Notes under the pieces: model-generated
The model's input: only the letters and a program-made list of their open reading frames with translations
What the model was told of the DNA's origin: nothing
Database searches by the model: none
Origin: Aureimonas sp. AU12
Lineage (GTDB): Bacteria; Pseudomonadota; Alphaproteobacteria; Rhizobiales; Rhizobiaceae
NCBI RefSeq assembly: GCF_001463705.1
Contig: NZ_BBWH01000022.1
Coordinates: forward strand, 1 to 64,000
DNA: 64,000 nt
Reading direction: 5' to 3'
Shown here: positions 20,359 to 28,980 of the stretch, piece after piece
Numbering within the stretch: position 1 is the stretch's first letter
Layout: each line of letters starts with the position of its first letter
Made by a program: the position numbers and the translations under genes

Positions 20359-21189
20359 ATGAACAAACGCTCGCTTCTCAAGGTCGTCTTCGGGCTGACC
20401 CTGTCGCTTGGCCTGCCGTTGTCGGCCCATGCCGAGGATGCGCTGGCCCGCGTGAAGGCGGCGGGCGTCCTCAAGGTCGGCACCGAGACGGCCTTCGCGC
20501 CGTTCGACTTCATCGACGAGGCGGGCGAGCATGCCGGCCTCAACGTCGATGCCTTCGCGGAGATCGGCAAGGAACTGGGCGTCAAGGTCGAGTGGGTCGA
20601 GCTGCCCTGGGACGGCGTCCTGCCGGGTCTCGAAGCCGGTCAGTTCGACGTCGTCGCCGGTCCCGCCACGATCACCAAGGCCCGTCTCGAGCGCTACCGC
20701 TTCCTGTCGCCGGTGGCCGAAGCCACGGTCGCCCTCCTCAAGGCCAAGGGCGACGAGACCATCACCAAGCCCGAGGACATTGCCGGCAAGCTGGTGGGCG
20801 CCGGCAAGGCGACCTCGCAGCTCGCGCAGGTCCAGGCCTACGGCAAGACGCTGCCGACGCCCGTCGAGACGCGCGAATATGTCGGCTTTAACGAAGCCTA
20901 TGCCGATCTCGCCGCCGGTCGCATCGCGGCCGTCGCCAACTCGCTCCCCAACATCTCCTATGTCGCCGAGAAGCAGCCCGACATCTTCGCGGTGGTGACG
21001 CCGCCCTTCGGCCAGAAGAGCTATTTCGGCTTCATCGGCACCAAGAAGGCCGACGACCAGCCGCTGCTCGACGCGATGCAGGCCGCCCTCGTCAAGATGA
21101 AGGGCGACGGACGCCTCGCCGACATGCAGACGAAGTGGTTCGGCGTCAGCTTCGACACGCCCGACGTCGCTCCCGAACCCGCATTCTGA
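20359..21189 (+). CDS. Amino-acid ABC transporter substrate-binding protein
   Basis: A 276-residue periplasmic binding protein of the polar amino-acid family (SBP_bac_3). The signal peptide is at residues 1-27 (LSAHAED). The fold starts with VLKVGTETAFAPFDFIDEAG and contains WDGVLPGLEAGQFDVVAGPATIT, with a GFNEAYADLAAGRIAAVANS hinge region. GGGAGA sits 6 nt before the ATG. It heads the operon SBP-permease-permease-ATPase-HutC, next to hutH and under a likely HutC-type site, so histidine or urocanate is the probable ligand. Confidence 0.9.
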   Translation: MNKRSLLKVVFGLTLSLGLPLSAHAEDALARVKAAGVLKVGTETAFAPFDFIDEAGEHAGLNVDAFAEIGKELGVKVEWVELPWDGVLPGLEAGQFDVVAGPATITKARLERYRFLSPVAEATVALLKAKGDETITKPEDIAGKLVGAGKATSQLAQVQAYGKTLPTPVETREYVGFNEAYADLAAGRIAAVANSLPNISYVAEKQPDIFAVVTPPFGQKSYFGFIGTKKADDQPLLDAMQAALVKMKGDGRLADMQTKWFGVSFDTPDVAPEPAF

Positions 21190-21197
21190 TCGAGGAT

Positions 21198-21228
21198 CGG
21201 GCCGCGTCCTTCACCGGGGCGCGGCCCG
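21198..21228 (+). terminator. Stem-loop between binding-protein and permease genes
   Basis: CGGGCCGCG pairs with CGCGGCCCG around a 13-base loop and is followed by TTTC. It starts nine bases after the binding-protein stop. It probably protects or attenuates the transcript so that more binding protein than permease is made. Confidence 0.6.
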
Positions 21229-21250
21229 TTTCGCCGTCAAGGATAGTGTC

Positions 21251-21892
21251 ATGTCGATGAGGCTCTTCGAGCTGATGCTGTGGGCGGCGGGAAACACCCT
21301 GCTCCTCAGCCTCGTGTCGATCGCGATCGGCCTTGCGATCGGGCTTCTGGTCTGCGCCGCCCGCCTCTCGCCGAGCGCAGCTTTGCGCTGGCCGGCGGTC
21401 GCCTTCATCAGCTTCTTCCGGGGCGTGCCGCTCCTCGTGCAGCTTCTCCTGATCTACAATCTCCTGCCGGTGCTCGGGCTGATGGTGCCGAGCACCGTCG
21501 CGGCGCTGATCGGCCTGTCGCTCTGCACCGCCGCCTATCAGGCCGAGAACCTTCGCGGCGGCTTCGCCTCCGTGCCCCGAGGCCTTCTCGAGGCCGCCGA
21601 CATGGTGGGCCTCGGCGCCTGGCAGCAGTTCCGCCGGATCCGCGCGCCGATCGCGCTGCGTCTGACCCTGCCCGCCCTCGTCAACGAGGCCATCCTCATT
21701 CTCAAGGCCTCCTCGCTCGTCTCGGTGGTCGGCGTCATCGAGCTGACGCGCATGGCGCAGAACCTCTCGGCCAGCACCTATCGCCCGCTTCTCTTCTACG
21801 CCGTCGCCGGCGGGCTCTATCTGGCGATGAACTGGACCCTGGCCGGCGCCGGTTCGCTCACCGAGCGCCTCGTGAAGACGGGCCGCACATGA
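21251..21892 (+). CDS. Amino-acid ABC transporter permease, HisQ type
   Basis: A 213-residue inner-membrane permease. Its N-terminal region (NTLLLSLVSIAIGLAIGLLV) and RGVPLLVQLLLIYNLLP mark the polar amino-acid HisM/HisQ family. The EAA coupling loop reads EAADMVGLGAWQQFRRIRAP. It ends in an ATGA overlap with the second permease, so the two are translationally coupled and form the membrane heterodimer of the histidine-type importer. Confidence 0.92.
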   Translation: MSMRLFELMLWAAGNTLLLSLVSIAIGLAIGLLVCAARLSPSAALRWPAVAFISFFRGVPLLVQLLLIYNLLPVLGLMVPSTVAALIGLSLCTAAYQAENLRGGFASVPRGLLEAADMVGLGAWQQFRRIRAPIALRLTLPALVNEAILILKASSLVSVVGVIELTRMAQNLSASTYRPLLFYAVAGGLYLAMNWTLAGAGSLTERLVKTGRT

Positions 21893-22551
21893 ATTTCGAC
21901 GTCGCTCTCATCCTCGGCCAGCTGCCCGCCATCCTCTCGGGCCTCTGGCTGACCGTCGGCATCTGGGCCGCCTCGACGATCGGTGGTCTGGTGCTCGGCT
22001 TTCTCGTCGCCACCGTGCGCCAGTTCGGTCCGGGCTGGGCGGGCGCGGCCCTTCGCATCGTCGTCGAGATCCTGCGCGGCACGCCCTTCCTCGTGCAGAT
22101 CTTCCTTCTCTATTTCGGCGGGCCGGCCATCGGCCTGCGGCTCGACCCGATCCCCGCCGGGCTGATCGGCCTGACGATCTACGGCGCGGCCTATTTCTCC
22201 GAGATCTTCCGGGCCGGCTTTCGCGCCATCCCGCCCGGCCATGTCGAGGCCGCCGAGTGCGTCGGCCTCACCCGCAGCCAGATCGTCCTGCGCATTCTCC
22301 TGCCGGAAATGACCATGCTGGTCCTGCCGCAATGCGTGAACATGACCATCCTTCTGGTGAAGGAGACGGCCGTCCTGTCGATCATCACCGTGCCGGAAAT
22401 GACCATGGTGATCGGCGCGATCGGCTCGCAGCAATATGCGTTCGTCGAGGCGATGTTTCTCCTCGCCCTCTTCTACTGGCTCCTGGTGGAGATCTGCGGG
22501 TGGCTCGGCCGCTTCAGCGAACGCCGGCTTTCCAAGTTCAGGTTCTCATGA
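21889..22551 (+). CDS. Amino-acid ABC transporter permease, HisM type
   Basis: A 220-residue permease, the second membrane subunit of the importer. It has the RGTPFLVQIFLLYFGGP motif and coupling loop EAAECVGLTRSQIVLRILLP, with about five hydrophobic segments. The ATG at 21889 overlaps the previous stop. Its own stop overlaps the ATPase start in the same ATGA manner. Confidence 0.92.
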   Translation: MNFDVALILGQLPAILSGLWLTVGIWAASTIGGLVLGFLVATVRQFGPGWAGAALRIVVEILRGTPFLVQIFLLYFGGPAIGLRLDPIPAGLIGLTIYGAAYFSEIFRAGFRAIPPGHVEAAECVGLTRSQIVLRILLPEMTMLVLPQCVNMTILLVKETAVLSIITVPEMTMVIGAIGSQQYAFVEAMFLLALFYWLLVEICGWLGRFSERRLSKFRFS

Positions 22552-23354
22552 CGACGAGCACTCCCGCCATCGCGGTCCGCAACCTCACCAAGCGCTTCGG
22601 CGCGACCGAGGTTCTGAAGGGGCTGGACCTCGAGATCCAGCGCGGCGCCACCACCTGTCTCGTCGGCCCCTCCGGCTCCGGCAAGTCGACGCTGCTGCGC
22701 TGCATGGCCTTCCTCGAGGAGGCGACGAGCGGCACGATCCATGTCAACGGCGCGCCGCTCGGCTTCACCGAGGATGGCAGCGGCCGGCGCGTGCGCCTGC
22801 CGCAATCGAGCATCCGCGAGGTGCGCGGCCATATCGGCATGGTGTTCCAGCAGTTCAATCTCTGGCCGCACATGACGGCGCTCGGCAATGTCTGCGAGGC
22901 GCTGAAGCGGGTGCGCGGGCTGAAGCGCGACGAGGCGGAGGCCAAGGGCATAGAGCAGCTGCGCCATGTCGGCCTCGCCGACCGCGCCGGCCATTATCCC
23001 TCGCAGCTCTCGGGCGGCCAGCAGCAGCGCGTCGCCATCGCCCGGGCCCTGGCGCTGTCGCCGGCCATCATGCTCTTCGACGAGCCGACCTCCTCGCTCG
23101 ACCCGGAGCTGACGGGCGAGGTGCTGAACGTCATGCGCGATCTCGCGACTGAGGGCATGACGATGGTGGTGGTGACGCACGAGATCGGCTTTGCCGCCTC
23201 GGTCGGCCAGAAGATCGCCTTCCTCGACGGCGGCAAGCTGCTGCTCGTCGGGCCGCCCTCGGAGGTCTTCGCCCATCCGCGTCATCCCCGCCTGACGCAG
23301 TTCCTCGAAACCTATCTCGATCGCGGCGCAGCCATGCTGCTCCAGTCCCCGTGA
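22548..23354 (+). CDS. Amino-acid ABC transporter ATP-binding protein, HisP/GlnQ type
   Basis: A 268-residue ATPase with Walker A GPSGSGKST, MVFQQFNLWPHMT (the amino-acid-type Q-loop), signature [15 protein letters not shown] and Walker B IMLFDEPTSSLD. A small insert between Walker A and the Q-loop (GFTEDGSGRRVRLP) is like HisP. It completes the importer and is followed 25 bp later by a HutC-type repressor gene, tying the transporter to histidine control. Confidence 0.93.
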   Translation: MTTSTPAIAVRNLTKRFGATEVLKGLDLEIQRGATTCLVGPSGSGKSTLLRCMAFLEEATSGTIHVNGAPLGFTEDGSGRRVRLPQSSIREVRGHIGMVFQQFNLWPHMTALGNVCEALKRVRGLKRDEAEAKGIEQLRHVGLADRAGHYPSQLSGGQQQRVAIARALALSPAIMLFDEPTSSLDPELTGEVLNVMRDLATEGMTMVVVTHEIGFAASVGQKIAFLDGGKLLLVGPPSEVFAHPRHPRLTQFLETYLDRGAAMLLQSP

Positions 23355-23379
23355 GCGCCGCGACGCGCTGAAGCCACTC

Positions 23380-24105
23380 ATGACATCGCCCGTACGCCCT
23401 TCGCTGCACCAGACGATCCTGGCGGATCTGCGCGGCCGCATCCTGTCGGGCGAGTGGCCGCCGGGCACGCAGATCCCGTTCGAGCAGGCGCTCGCCACCC
23501 GGTTCGGCTGCTCGCGCATGACGGTCAACAAGGTGATGGGCGAGCTCGTCTCGGCCGGGCTGATCGAGCGCCGGCGCAAGGCCGGCAGCTTCGTGCGCCG
23601 GCCCCAGTCCTATTCCGCGGTGATGGAGATCGCCGACATCCGCCGCGAGGTGGAGACGCTCGGCCTCGCCTACGGGTTCGAGCTGGTGCGCCAGGAGCGT
23701 CGCGAGGCCGGTCCCGCCGACCAGAAGCGGCTGGGCCTGTCGGAGCCCCACCCGATCCTCGCCATCCTCTGCCGCCACTTCGCCGCGCGCCAGCCCTTCT
23801 GCGTCGAGAACCGGCTGATCGACCTCACCGTCGTGCCCGATGCCGCGCAGACGGATTTCGCGGTGGAATCGCCGGGCGCCTGGCTGATGGCGCGCGTGCC
23901 CTGGACGAGCGCCGAGCACACGATCCGGGCGGCGGGCGCCGACAAGCTCGTCGCCTCCGCGCTGCTCGTCGCGCCCGGCACGCCCTGCCTCGTCATCGAC
24001 CGGCGCACCTGGAACTCCGCCAGCAGCGTCACCGCCGTGGAGCTCACCTATCTCGGCGAGGCGCACGAACTCGTCGCCCGCTTCACGCCTTCGCCGGGCG
24101 GCTGA
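23380..24105 (+). CDS. hutC: GntR-family repressor, HutC type (first copy)
   Basis: A 241-residue regulator. The N-terminal GntR winged helix is at about 8-72 (ILSGEWPPGTQIPFEQALAT, then SRMTVNKVMGELVSAGLIER). The UTRA ligand domain follows (PILAILCRHFAARQPFCVEN, VTAVELTYLGEAHELVARFT). The SRMTVNKVM recognition helix and the C-terminal VELTYLG are close to known HutC proteins, which are released from DNA by urocanate. It is the last gene of the amino-acid transporter operon. A second HutC-like gene lies at 29927-30667. Confidence 0.88.
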   Translation: MTSPVRPSLHQTILADLRGRILSGEWPPGTQIPFEQALATRFGCSRMTVNKVMGELVSAGLIERRRKAGSFVRRPQSYSAVMEIADIRREVETLGLAYGFELVRQERREAGPADQKRLGLSEPHPILAILCRHFAARQPFCVENRLIDLTVVPDAAQTDFAVESPGAWLMARVPWTSAEHTIRAAGADKLVASALLVAPGTPCLVIDRRTWNSASSVTAVELTYLGEAHELVARFTPSPGG

Positions 24106-24109
24106 AGCC

Positions 24110-25513
24110 TCAACGCCGCACGATGACGCCCGGGTTCATCGTGCCGTGCGGATCGAGGCTGGCCTTGACCAGCCGGATGAGCGCGAGCTTGCCCGGATCC
24201 GCGGTCGCCTCCAGCGGTCCGATGCGCTGGCTGCCGACGCCGTGTTCGGCCGAGAACGAGCCGCCGCGTTCGCGGATGTCGCGGTAGACGGCGGTCTCGA
24301 CCTTCGCCGCGACATCGGGTTCGAGCGGTCCCGGCCGGTTGAGGATGATGTGCAGATTGCCGTCGGCGAGATGGCCGAAGATCAGCGGCTCGAACGCACC
24401 GTCGATGCGGGCGAGCTCGGGCAGCAGGCGGCCGAGATAGGCGGGGATCTCCGACTGCGGCAGCGACACGTCGAAGGACGGGGCGGCGGGATAGGCATGG
24501 TAGACGAGGTCGGTGTCCTCGCGCAGGCGCCAGAGTTCGCGCTCCTGCCGGCTGGACTGGGCGATGAGGCCGGTCGCTTGTGGAAACCGCTCCAGCACCG
24601 TCTCGAACAGCGTTTCGAAGGCGGCCGGCAGGCTGGCGTCCTCGGCGCCGCCGATCGACAGGAGACCATAGACGGGAGCCGAGCGGTCGATCGCCTCGCT
24701 CCGCCAGCCCAGCGCCTCGGCCGTCAGGTCGAGAAAGGGCCGCCACATCGCCTCGGCGGCGCGCAGGGTCACGCCGGGAAGCGCCAGCGCCAGCTGAATC
24801 ACCTCCAGCACCGCCTCGACCGAGGGCAGGCCGAACAGGGCGGTGGCGCTCGCCTGCGGCAGCGGGTCGAGCTTGAGAACGGCGCGCGTGACGATGCCGA
24901 GCGTGCCCTCGGCGCCGATGACGAGATGCTTGAGGTCGTAGCCCGCCGCGGTCTTCACGACGCGGGTGCAGTCGCTCATCACCGTGCCGTCCGGCAGCAC
25001 GGCCTCCAGCCCGAGGATGCGATGGCGCATGACGCCGTTGCGGAAGGCCATGATGCCACCGGCATTGGTGGAGATCATGCCCCCGATCGTCGCCGTGCCG
25101 CGCGAGGGCAGATCGATGCCGGGCTCCAGACCATGGGCGGCCGCGGCCTCCTGCACTGATTGCAGGCTCGCGCCCGCTCCGGCCGTGACGGTGCGCTCGA
25201 TGGGGTCGAGCCGCTCCACCGCGTTCAATCGCGCCGTCGAGACCACGAGCTGCCCCGGCGCCGAGACCGAGCCGCCGACGAGGCCGGTGCGCCCGCCCTG
25301 CGGGACGATCGAAACGCCCGCTTCGCGGCAGAGGCGTACCAGTGAGGCGACCTCTTCGGTCGAGCCGGGCAGGGCGAGGAGGCCGCTCTTCAGGTTGTTG
25401 CGGTTCCAGCCGGGATCGATCGCGTCCAGGGCGTCGCCGGACTTGACGTGAGCCTGCCCCAAAAGCTGGCGCAGCCGATCCTCGAAGCCGGCGGGAAGCG
25501 GCAGGGCGGTCAT
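24110..25513 (-). CDS. FAD-linked 2-hydroxyacid dehydrogenase (GlcD/D-lactate dehydrogenase family)
   Basis: A 467-residue flavoprotein of the FAD_binding_4 plus FAD-oxidase C-terminal type. The FAD-binding PP-loop is VSIVPQGGRTGLVGGSV, and RGTATIGGMISTNAGGIMAF and HLVIGAEGTLGIVT are typical. The C-terminal GHLADGNLHIILN and SFSAEHGVGSQRIG carry the catalytic/metal His residues. It oxidises a D-2-hydroxyacid to the 2-oxoacid and passes electrons to the membrane chain. It is the last gene of the Rieske-reductase-aminotransferase operon, overlapping the aminotransferase stop by 4 bp. With that enzyme it could convert imidazole-lactate to histidine (inference). Confidence 0.88.
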   Translation of the reverse strand: MTALPLPAGFEDRLRQLLGQAHVKSGDALDAIDPGWNRNNLKSGLLALPGSTEEVASLVRLCREAGVSIVPQGGRTGLVGGSVSAPGQLVVSTARLNAVERLDPIERTVTAGAGASLQSVQEAAAAHGLEPGIDLPSRGTATIGGMISTNAGGIMAFRNGVMRHRILGLEAVLPDGTVMSDCTRVVKTAAGYDLKHLVIGAEGTLGIVTRAVLKLDPLPQASATALFGLPSVEAVLEVIQLALALPGVTLRAAEAMWRPFLDLTAEALGWRSEAIDRSAPVYGLLSIGGAEDASLPAAFETLFETVLERFPQATGLIAQSSRQERELWRLREDTDLVYHAYPAAPSFDVSLPQSEIPAYLGRLLPELARIDGAFEPLIFGHLADGNLHIILNRPGPLEPDVAAKVETAVYRDIRERGGSFSAEHGVGSQRIGPLEATADPGKLALIRLVKASLDPHGTMNPGVIVRR

Positions 25514-26637
25514 CGGGCGGCGCGCCAGCGAACGAGCGCGTCGAGGAACCGTTCGCCGTCGCCCTGCGAGCCGATGGTCACGCGCAGGGAGCGCTCGAAG
25601 CCGCTCTCGCGCCACGGCTTGACGATGATCCCCTCCGCCAGCAGCGCCTCGGCGGCCGCGGCGCTGTCGCCGCCGCAATCGACGAACAGGAAGTTGGTGC
25701 GCGAGGGCGCGGTGCGAAAGCCCGCCGCCGCAAGGCCTTGGGCGAGCGCGGCGCGGCGTGCTTCGAGGCGGCTTACAGAGGCGCGCATCCAGTCCTGGTC
25801 CGCCAGCGCCGCGATCGCGGCGATCTGCGCCGCGCCGTTGACGTTGAACGGCGTCTTGGCCGCGGCAATCGTGCGGGCGAGAGCGGCGTCCGAGGCGATG
25901 GCGTAGCCGACGCGCAGCCCTGCGAGACCGTAGGCCTTGGAGAAGGTGCGCAGGATCACGAAGGGCAGGCCGGCATCGGACAGGATCTGCAAGGCGTCCG
26001 GCAGGGCGCCGCCGCCATATTCGAAATAGGCTTCGTCGAGCACGAAGAGCGTGCCGCGCCCGCATGCCGCCTCGGCGAGCCGCGTCAAGCCGGCTTCATT
26101 CAGTGCGGGGCCGACCGGGTTCCAAGGCGAGGAGAGGAAGACGAGGGCGGGGCCCGTCTCGATCGCCGTGGCCAGCGCGTCGAGGTCGAAGCCGAAATCG
26201 GGCAGCATCGCGATCTTGCGCACCCGCGCCCCGGTGGCGAGCGGCTCGATCTCGTGCAGGCCGAAGCTCGGGGCGACGGTGAGCACCTCGCGTCCCGGCT
26301 CGAGCGCGGCCCGCGAGATGGCGGCGATCATCTCCTCCGACCCGTTGCCGCAAACGATCCGATCGGGCGCAACGTCCAGAAACGAACCGAGCGCGGCGCG
26401 CAGCGCGGTGCAGGCGGGATCGGCGTAGCGCGAGGGATCGTAGCCGGCGAGGGCTTCGAGGACGCGGGGCGAGCAGCCGTCGGGGTTCTCGTTGCTGGCG
26501 AGGCGGGCGATGTCGTGGCGCCCGCTCACGCGCCGCGCGGTTTCGACGCTGAGGCCGGCATTGTAGGCCGGCAAGGCCGCGACGTGGGGATTGAGGCGAA
26601 GGGCGGCACGGGCCGTGGGTTCGAGGACGTCGCTCAC
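25510..26637 (-). CDS. Aminotransferase, class I/II, histidinol-phosphate aminotransferase-like
   Basis: A 375-residue PLP enzyme with the HisC pattern: SNENPDGCSPRVLEAL at the start, FLSSPWNPVG (Asn for PLP), VLDEAYFEYGG, the Lys-bearing RTFSKAYGLAGLRVGY, and C-terminal RVTIGSQGDGERFLDAL. It resembles HisC but sits in a catabolic operon with a 2-hydroxyacid dehydrogenase and an oxygenase. It is therefore more likely a catabolic or salvage transaminase, perhaps acting on imidazole-pyruvate or an aromatic oxoacid, than the biosynthetic enzyme. It lies 45 bp downstream of the reductase gene. Confidence 0.85.
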   Translation of the reverse strand: MSDVLEPTARAALRLNPHVAALPAYNAGLSVETARRVSGRHDIARLASNENPDGCSPRVLEALAGYDPSRYADPACTALRAALGSFLDVAPDRIVCGNGSEEMIAAISRAALEPGREVLTVAPSFGLHEIEPLATGARVRKIAMLPDFGFDLDALATAIETGPALVFLSSPWNPVGPALNEAGLTRLAEAACGRGTLFVLDEAYFEYGGGALPDALQILSDAGLPFVILRTFSKAYGLAGLRVGYAIASDAALARTIAAAKTPFNVNGAAQIAAIAALADQDWMRASVSRLEARRAALAQGLAAAGFRTAPSRTNFLFVDCGGDSAAAAEALLAEGIIVKPWRESGFERSLRVTIGSQGDGERFLDALVRWRAAR

Positions 26638-26682
26638 GGGAGGGCTCCGGTCGGTGGGGTTCGGGAGGATGGCGGGGCGCCA

Positions 26683-27807
26683 TCAGATGTCGAGCGTGAC
26701 GTCGCCTCGCGGGCGCGTGCAGCAGAGGAGGACCTGGCCCGGCGCGGGCTCGTCCAGCGGCTCCTCGGTATAATCCACCTCGCCCGAGAGAAGCGTCGCG
26801 CTGCAGGTCATGCAGACGCCCGAACGGCAGCTGAAGGCCGGCGACAGGCCGGCCGCCTCGGCCAGCTCCAGAAGCGAGCCGGCGCTTGGCGTGAACAGTG
26901 CGGCGCTGCCCGAGCGCGCGAACGCCACCACCGGGCCCGAAGCCGGCTCCGGCTCCGTCATGGTGAGGGCAACCGGTTCGGGTGCCGCCGGGGGCGGCGG
27001 CGATGGGCTGCCGAGAAGCGAGGCGGGACCGAAGAACTCGTAGGCGATGCGCTCCGGCCGGATGCCGAGGCCGAGCAGCGTCTCGTGGAGGGCGCGCATG
27101 AAGGGCGGTGGCCCGCAGAGATAGACGTCGTAGTCGTCGAGCGGCAGGAGCGACTGGAGCACCGCGCGCGTGACGAGACCCGAGGTGGCGTGGCGGGCGC
27201 GCACCTCGTCCTCCGCCGTCGGATTGCGGTAGACGAAGGCGGTGCGGATGCCCGGCCGCTTCGCCGCCAGCGCGTCAACCTCGTCGCCGAGCGCATGGCT
27301 GCGCCCGTCTTCGCAGGCGTGGACGAAATGCACGGGGCGTCCCGGTCGCTCGGCCAACCGGTGCAGCATCGCCAGAAGCGGCGTGATCCCGACGCCGCCC
27401 GACAGGAGAAGCACGGCGCGTTCGCTCGTCTCGTCGAACACGAACTCGCCGCGCGGCGCGCTCGCCCAGACCACGTCGCCGGGCTGGAGCCGATGGTGAA
27501 AGTGGCCCGAGCCCAGCCCCGTGCCGTCCGGCCTCTCCTCGCAGGGCTCGCGCTTGACCGAGATGCGGTAGGTCCGCCCGTCGGAGGGCCCGGAGATCGA
27601 ATAGTTGCGCAAGGCCCAGCCGCCCGGCGAGGCGGCGTCGGGCACGCGGACCGCGAGGAACTGGCCCGGCCGGAACGGGGTCCAGCCGTCCGGCTCGCCC
27701 GGTTCGAGGAGAAAGGAGGTGATGGCCTCGCTTTCGCGCCGGGCCTCGATCAGGCGCAGGCGCCGGAAGCCGGCCGGCCCCACCGGCGTCAACGCCGGAT
27801 CGCTCAT
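26683..27807 (-). CDS. Oxygenase reductase component (PDR/VanB type, FNR plus 2Fe-2S)
   Basis: A 374-residue electron-transfer protein. The N-terminal flavin domain (FRPGQFLAVRVPDAA, LRNYSISGPSDGRTYRISVK) is followed by the NAD domain (LLSGGVGITPLLAMLHRL, VYLCGPPPFMRAL). After a Pro-rich linker comes a plant-type ferredoxin domain with Cys327, Cys332, Cys335 and Cys363 (CRSGVCMTC). It feeds electrons from NAD(P)H to the Rieske oxygenase encoded just upstream, whose 3' end it overlaps by 4 bp. Confidence 0.92.
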   Translation of the reverse strand: MSDPALTPVGPAGFRRLRLIEARRESEAITSFLLEPGEPDGWTPFRPGQFLAVRVPDAASPGGWALRNYSISGPSDGRTYRISVKREPCEERPDGTGLGSGHFHHRLQPGDVVWASAPRGEFVFDETSERAVLLLSGGVGITPLLAMLHRLAERPGRPVHFVHACEDGRSHALGDEVDALAAKRPGIRTAFVYRNPTAEDEVRARHATSGLVTRAVLQSLLPLDDYDVYLCGPPPFMRALHETLLGLGIRPERIAYEFFGPASLLGSPSPPPPAAPEPVALTMTEPEPASGPVVAFARSGSAALFTPSAGSLLELAEAAGLSPAFSCRSGVCMTCSATLLSGEVDYTEEPLDEPAPGQVLLCCTRPRGDVTLDI

Positions 27808-28856
27808 TCCGCGGCGATCGAGGCGGTGGGCGCGAGGGTTGCCCGCTCGGCCTCGATCATCTGCTGCAGCCGCCGCCGGAAGCGCAGCGGGCCGACGTCG
27901 ATCTTCAGGTCGAGATGGGGGGTCTGCCTGTTCGCCATGCCCTGATTGACAGCTTCGAGGACGACGCGGTCCTCCTCGAAGGCACCGCGCACGGAACTGG
28001 CGAACCGCGCCGAGACCTCGGCATCGTCGGGCGCGAAGTTGCGCATCTGGAACCAGTAATATTTCGTGTGGTTCTCGTCGACGGGCGTCATGAAGTTGTA
28101 GCTGTCCATCAGGAACACGTCCTCGTGCAGCGGCTCGCCCTCGCGGTGGCTGTTGGCCGGCACGAAGATCGCCTTGATGATGGCGTTCGAGGGATAGCGC
28201 ACCTCGTAGTGCTGCTTGCGGTCGCAGGGACCAGAGAACTTGAGGAAGGGCGCGTAGAAGGGGGCGGGCTCGGAATCGATCATCCAGCGCCAGACCGTGA
28301 CGCCGTCAGGGGCCACCGTCGTTTCCAGCGGCGTCTCCTCGCAGGCGGAACTGGCGAACGAGCTCTGGTGGACCCAGGCGACGTGCGAGGGGTCGAGCAG
28401 GTTGTCGGTCATGTAGAGATAGTTGCAGGCGAGCACCATCGACTCGCCGCGATTGATCCCCCAGGCCGGGTCGCCCCAGTGGTCGACGGCGAAGATCTCG
28501 GCGGGATCGGCCTTCTCGGCCTCGCCCATCCAGATCCAGAGCAGGCCGTAGCGTTCGTGGATGGGATAGGCGCGCACCCGCGCCACATGCGGAATGCGCT
28601 CGGCGCCGGGCACGCGGGTGCAGGCCCCCGTGCCGTCGAAGGTGAGGCCGTGATAGCCGCACTCGACGTCGTCGCCCTTGATGCGGCCCATGGAGAGCGG
28701 CAGCTTGCGGTGCGGGCAGGCATCCTCGAGGGCCGCCACCGAGCCGTCGCGGCGGCGGTAGAGGACGATGCTCTCGCCGAGCACTCGCACGGGCATGAGA
28801 CCCTCGGCGACCTCGTGCTCCCAAGCCGCGACATACCATGCGTTTCGCAGAAACAT
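27804..28856 (-). CDS. Rieske non-haem iron oxygenase, VanA-like
   Basis: A 350-residue oxygenase. The Rieske ligands are Cys47-x-His49 and Cys66-x2-His69 (ACPHR, ECGYHG). The mononuclear iron motif is LLDPSHVAWVH with His158 and His163. Length and C-terminus fit single-component-alpha demethylases such as vanillate O-demethylase and N-demethylases, not the alpha-beta ring dioxygenases. It is the first gene of a four-gene operon divergent from a LysR regulator. Set inside a histidine-degradation region, it could demethylate or hydroxylate a modified imidazole, but the substrate is not known. Confidence 0.9.
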   Translation of the reverse strand: MFLRNAWYVAAWEHEVAEGLMPVRVLGESIVLYRRRDGSVAALEDACPHRKLPLSMGRIKGDDVECGYHGLTFDGTGACTRVPGAERIPHVARVRAYPIHERYGLLWIWMGEAEKADPAEIFAVDHWGDPAWGINRGESMVLACNYLYMTDNLLDPSHVAWVHQSSFASSACEETPLETTVAPDGVTVWRWMIDSEPAPFYAPFLKFSGPCDRKQHYEVRYPSNAIIKAIFVPANSHREGEPLHEDVFLMDSYNFMTPVDENHTKYYWFQMRNFAPDDAEVSARFASSVRGAFEEDRVVLEAVNQGMANRQTPHLDLKIDVGPLRFRRRLQQMIEAERATLAPTASIAAE

Positions 28857-28936
28857 CGGTCCATCCTCGCTCTTGAATTCAGGCCATTGTCGAAACTTTC
28901 CGCACTGGGGACAACCGGTCGAAAACTGTGCTATCG

Positions 28937-28951
28937 TTTAGTTATTCTAAA
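28937..28951. promoter_or_regulatory. Candidate LysR binding site between divergent genes
   Basis: TTTAG-TTATT-CTAAA is a perfect 15-bp inverted repeat with a T-N11-A core, the standard LysR-box form. It lies 81 bp upstream of the Rieske gene and 30 bp upstream of the LysR gene, placed to control both. Confidence 0.5.
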
Positions 28952-28980
28952 TCCAAACTGCAGCCGATCGACGAGGGTGC

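Noticed and set aside
25510-26637. Calling the aminotransferase hisC
   Set aside because: The fold matches, but it sits in a catabolic operon with no other histidine-biosynthesis gene. The symbol would mislead.
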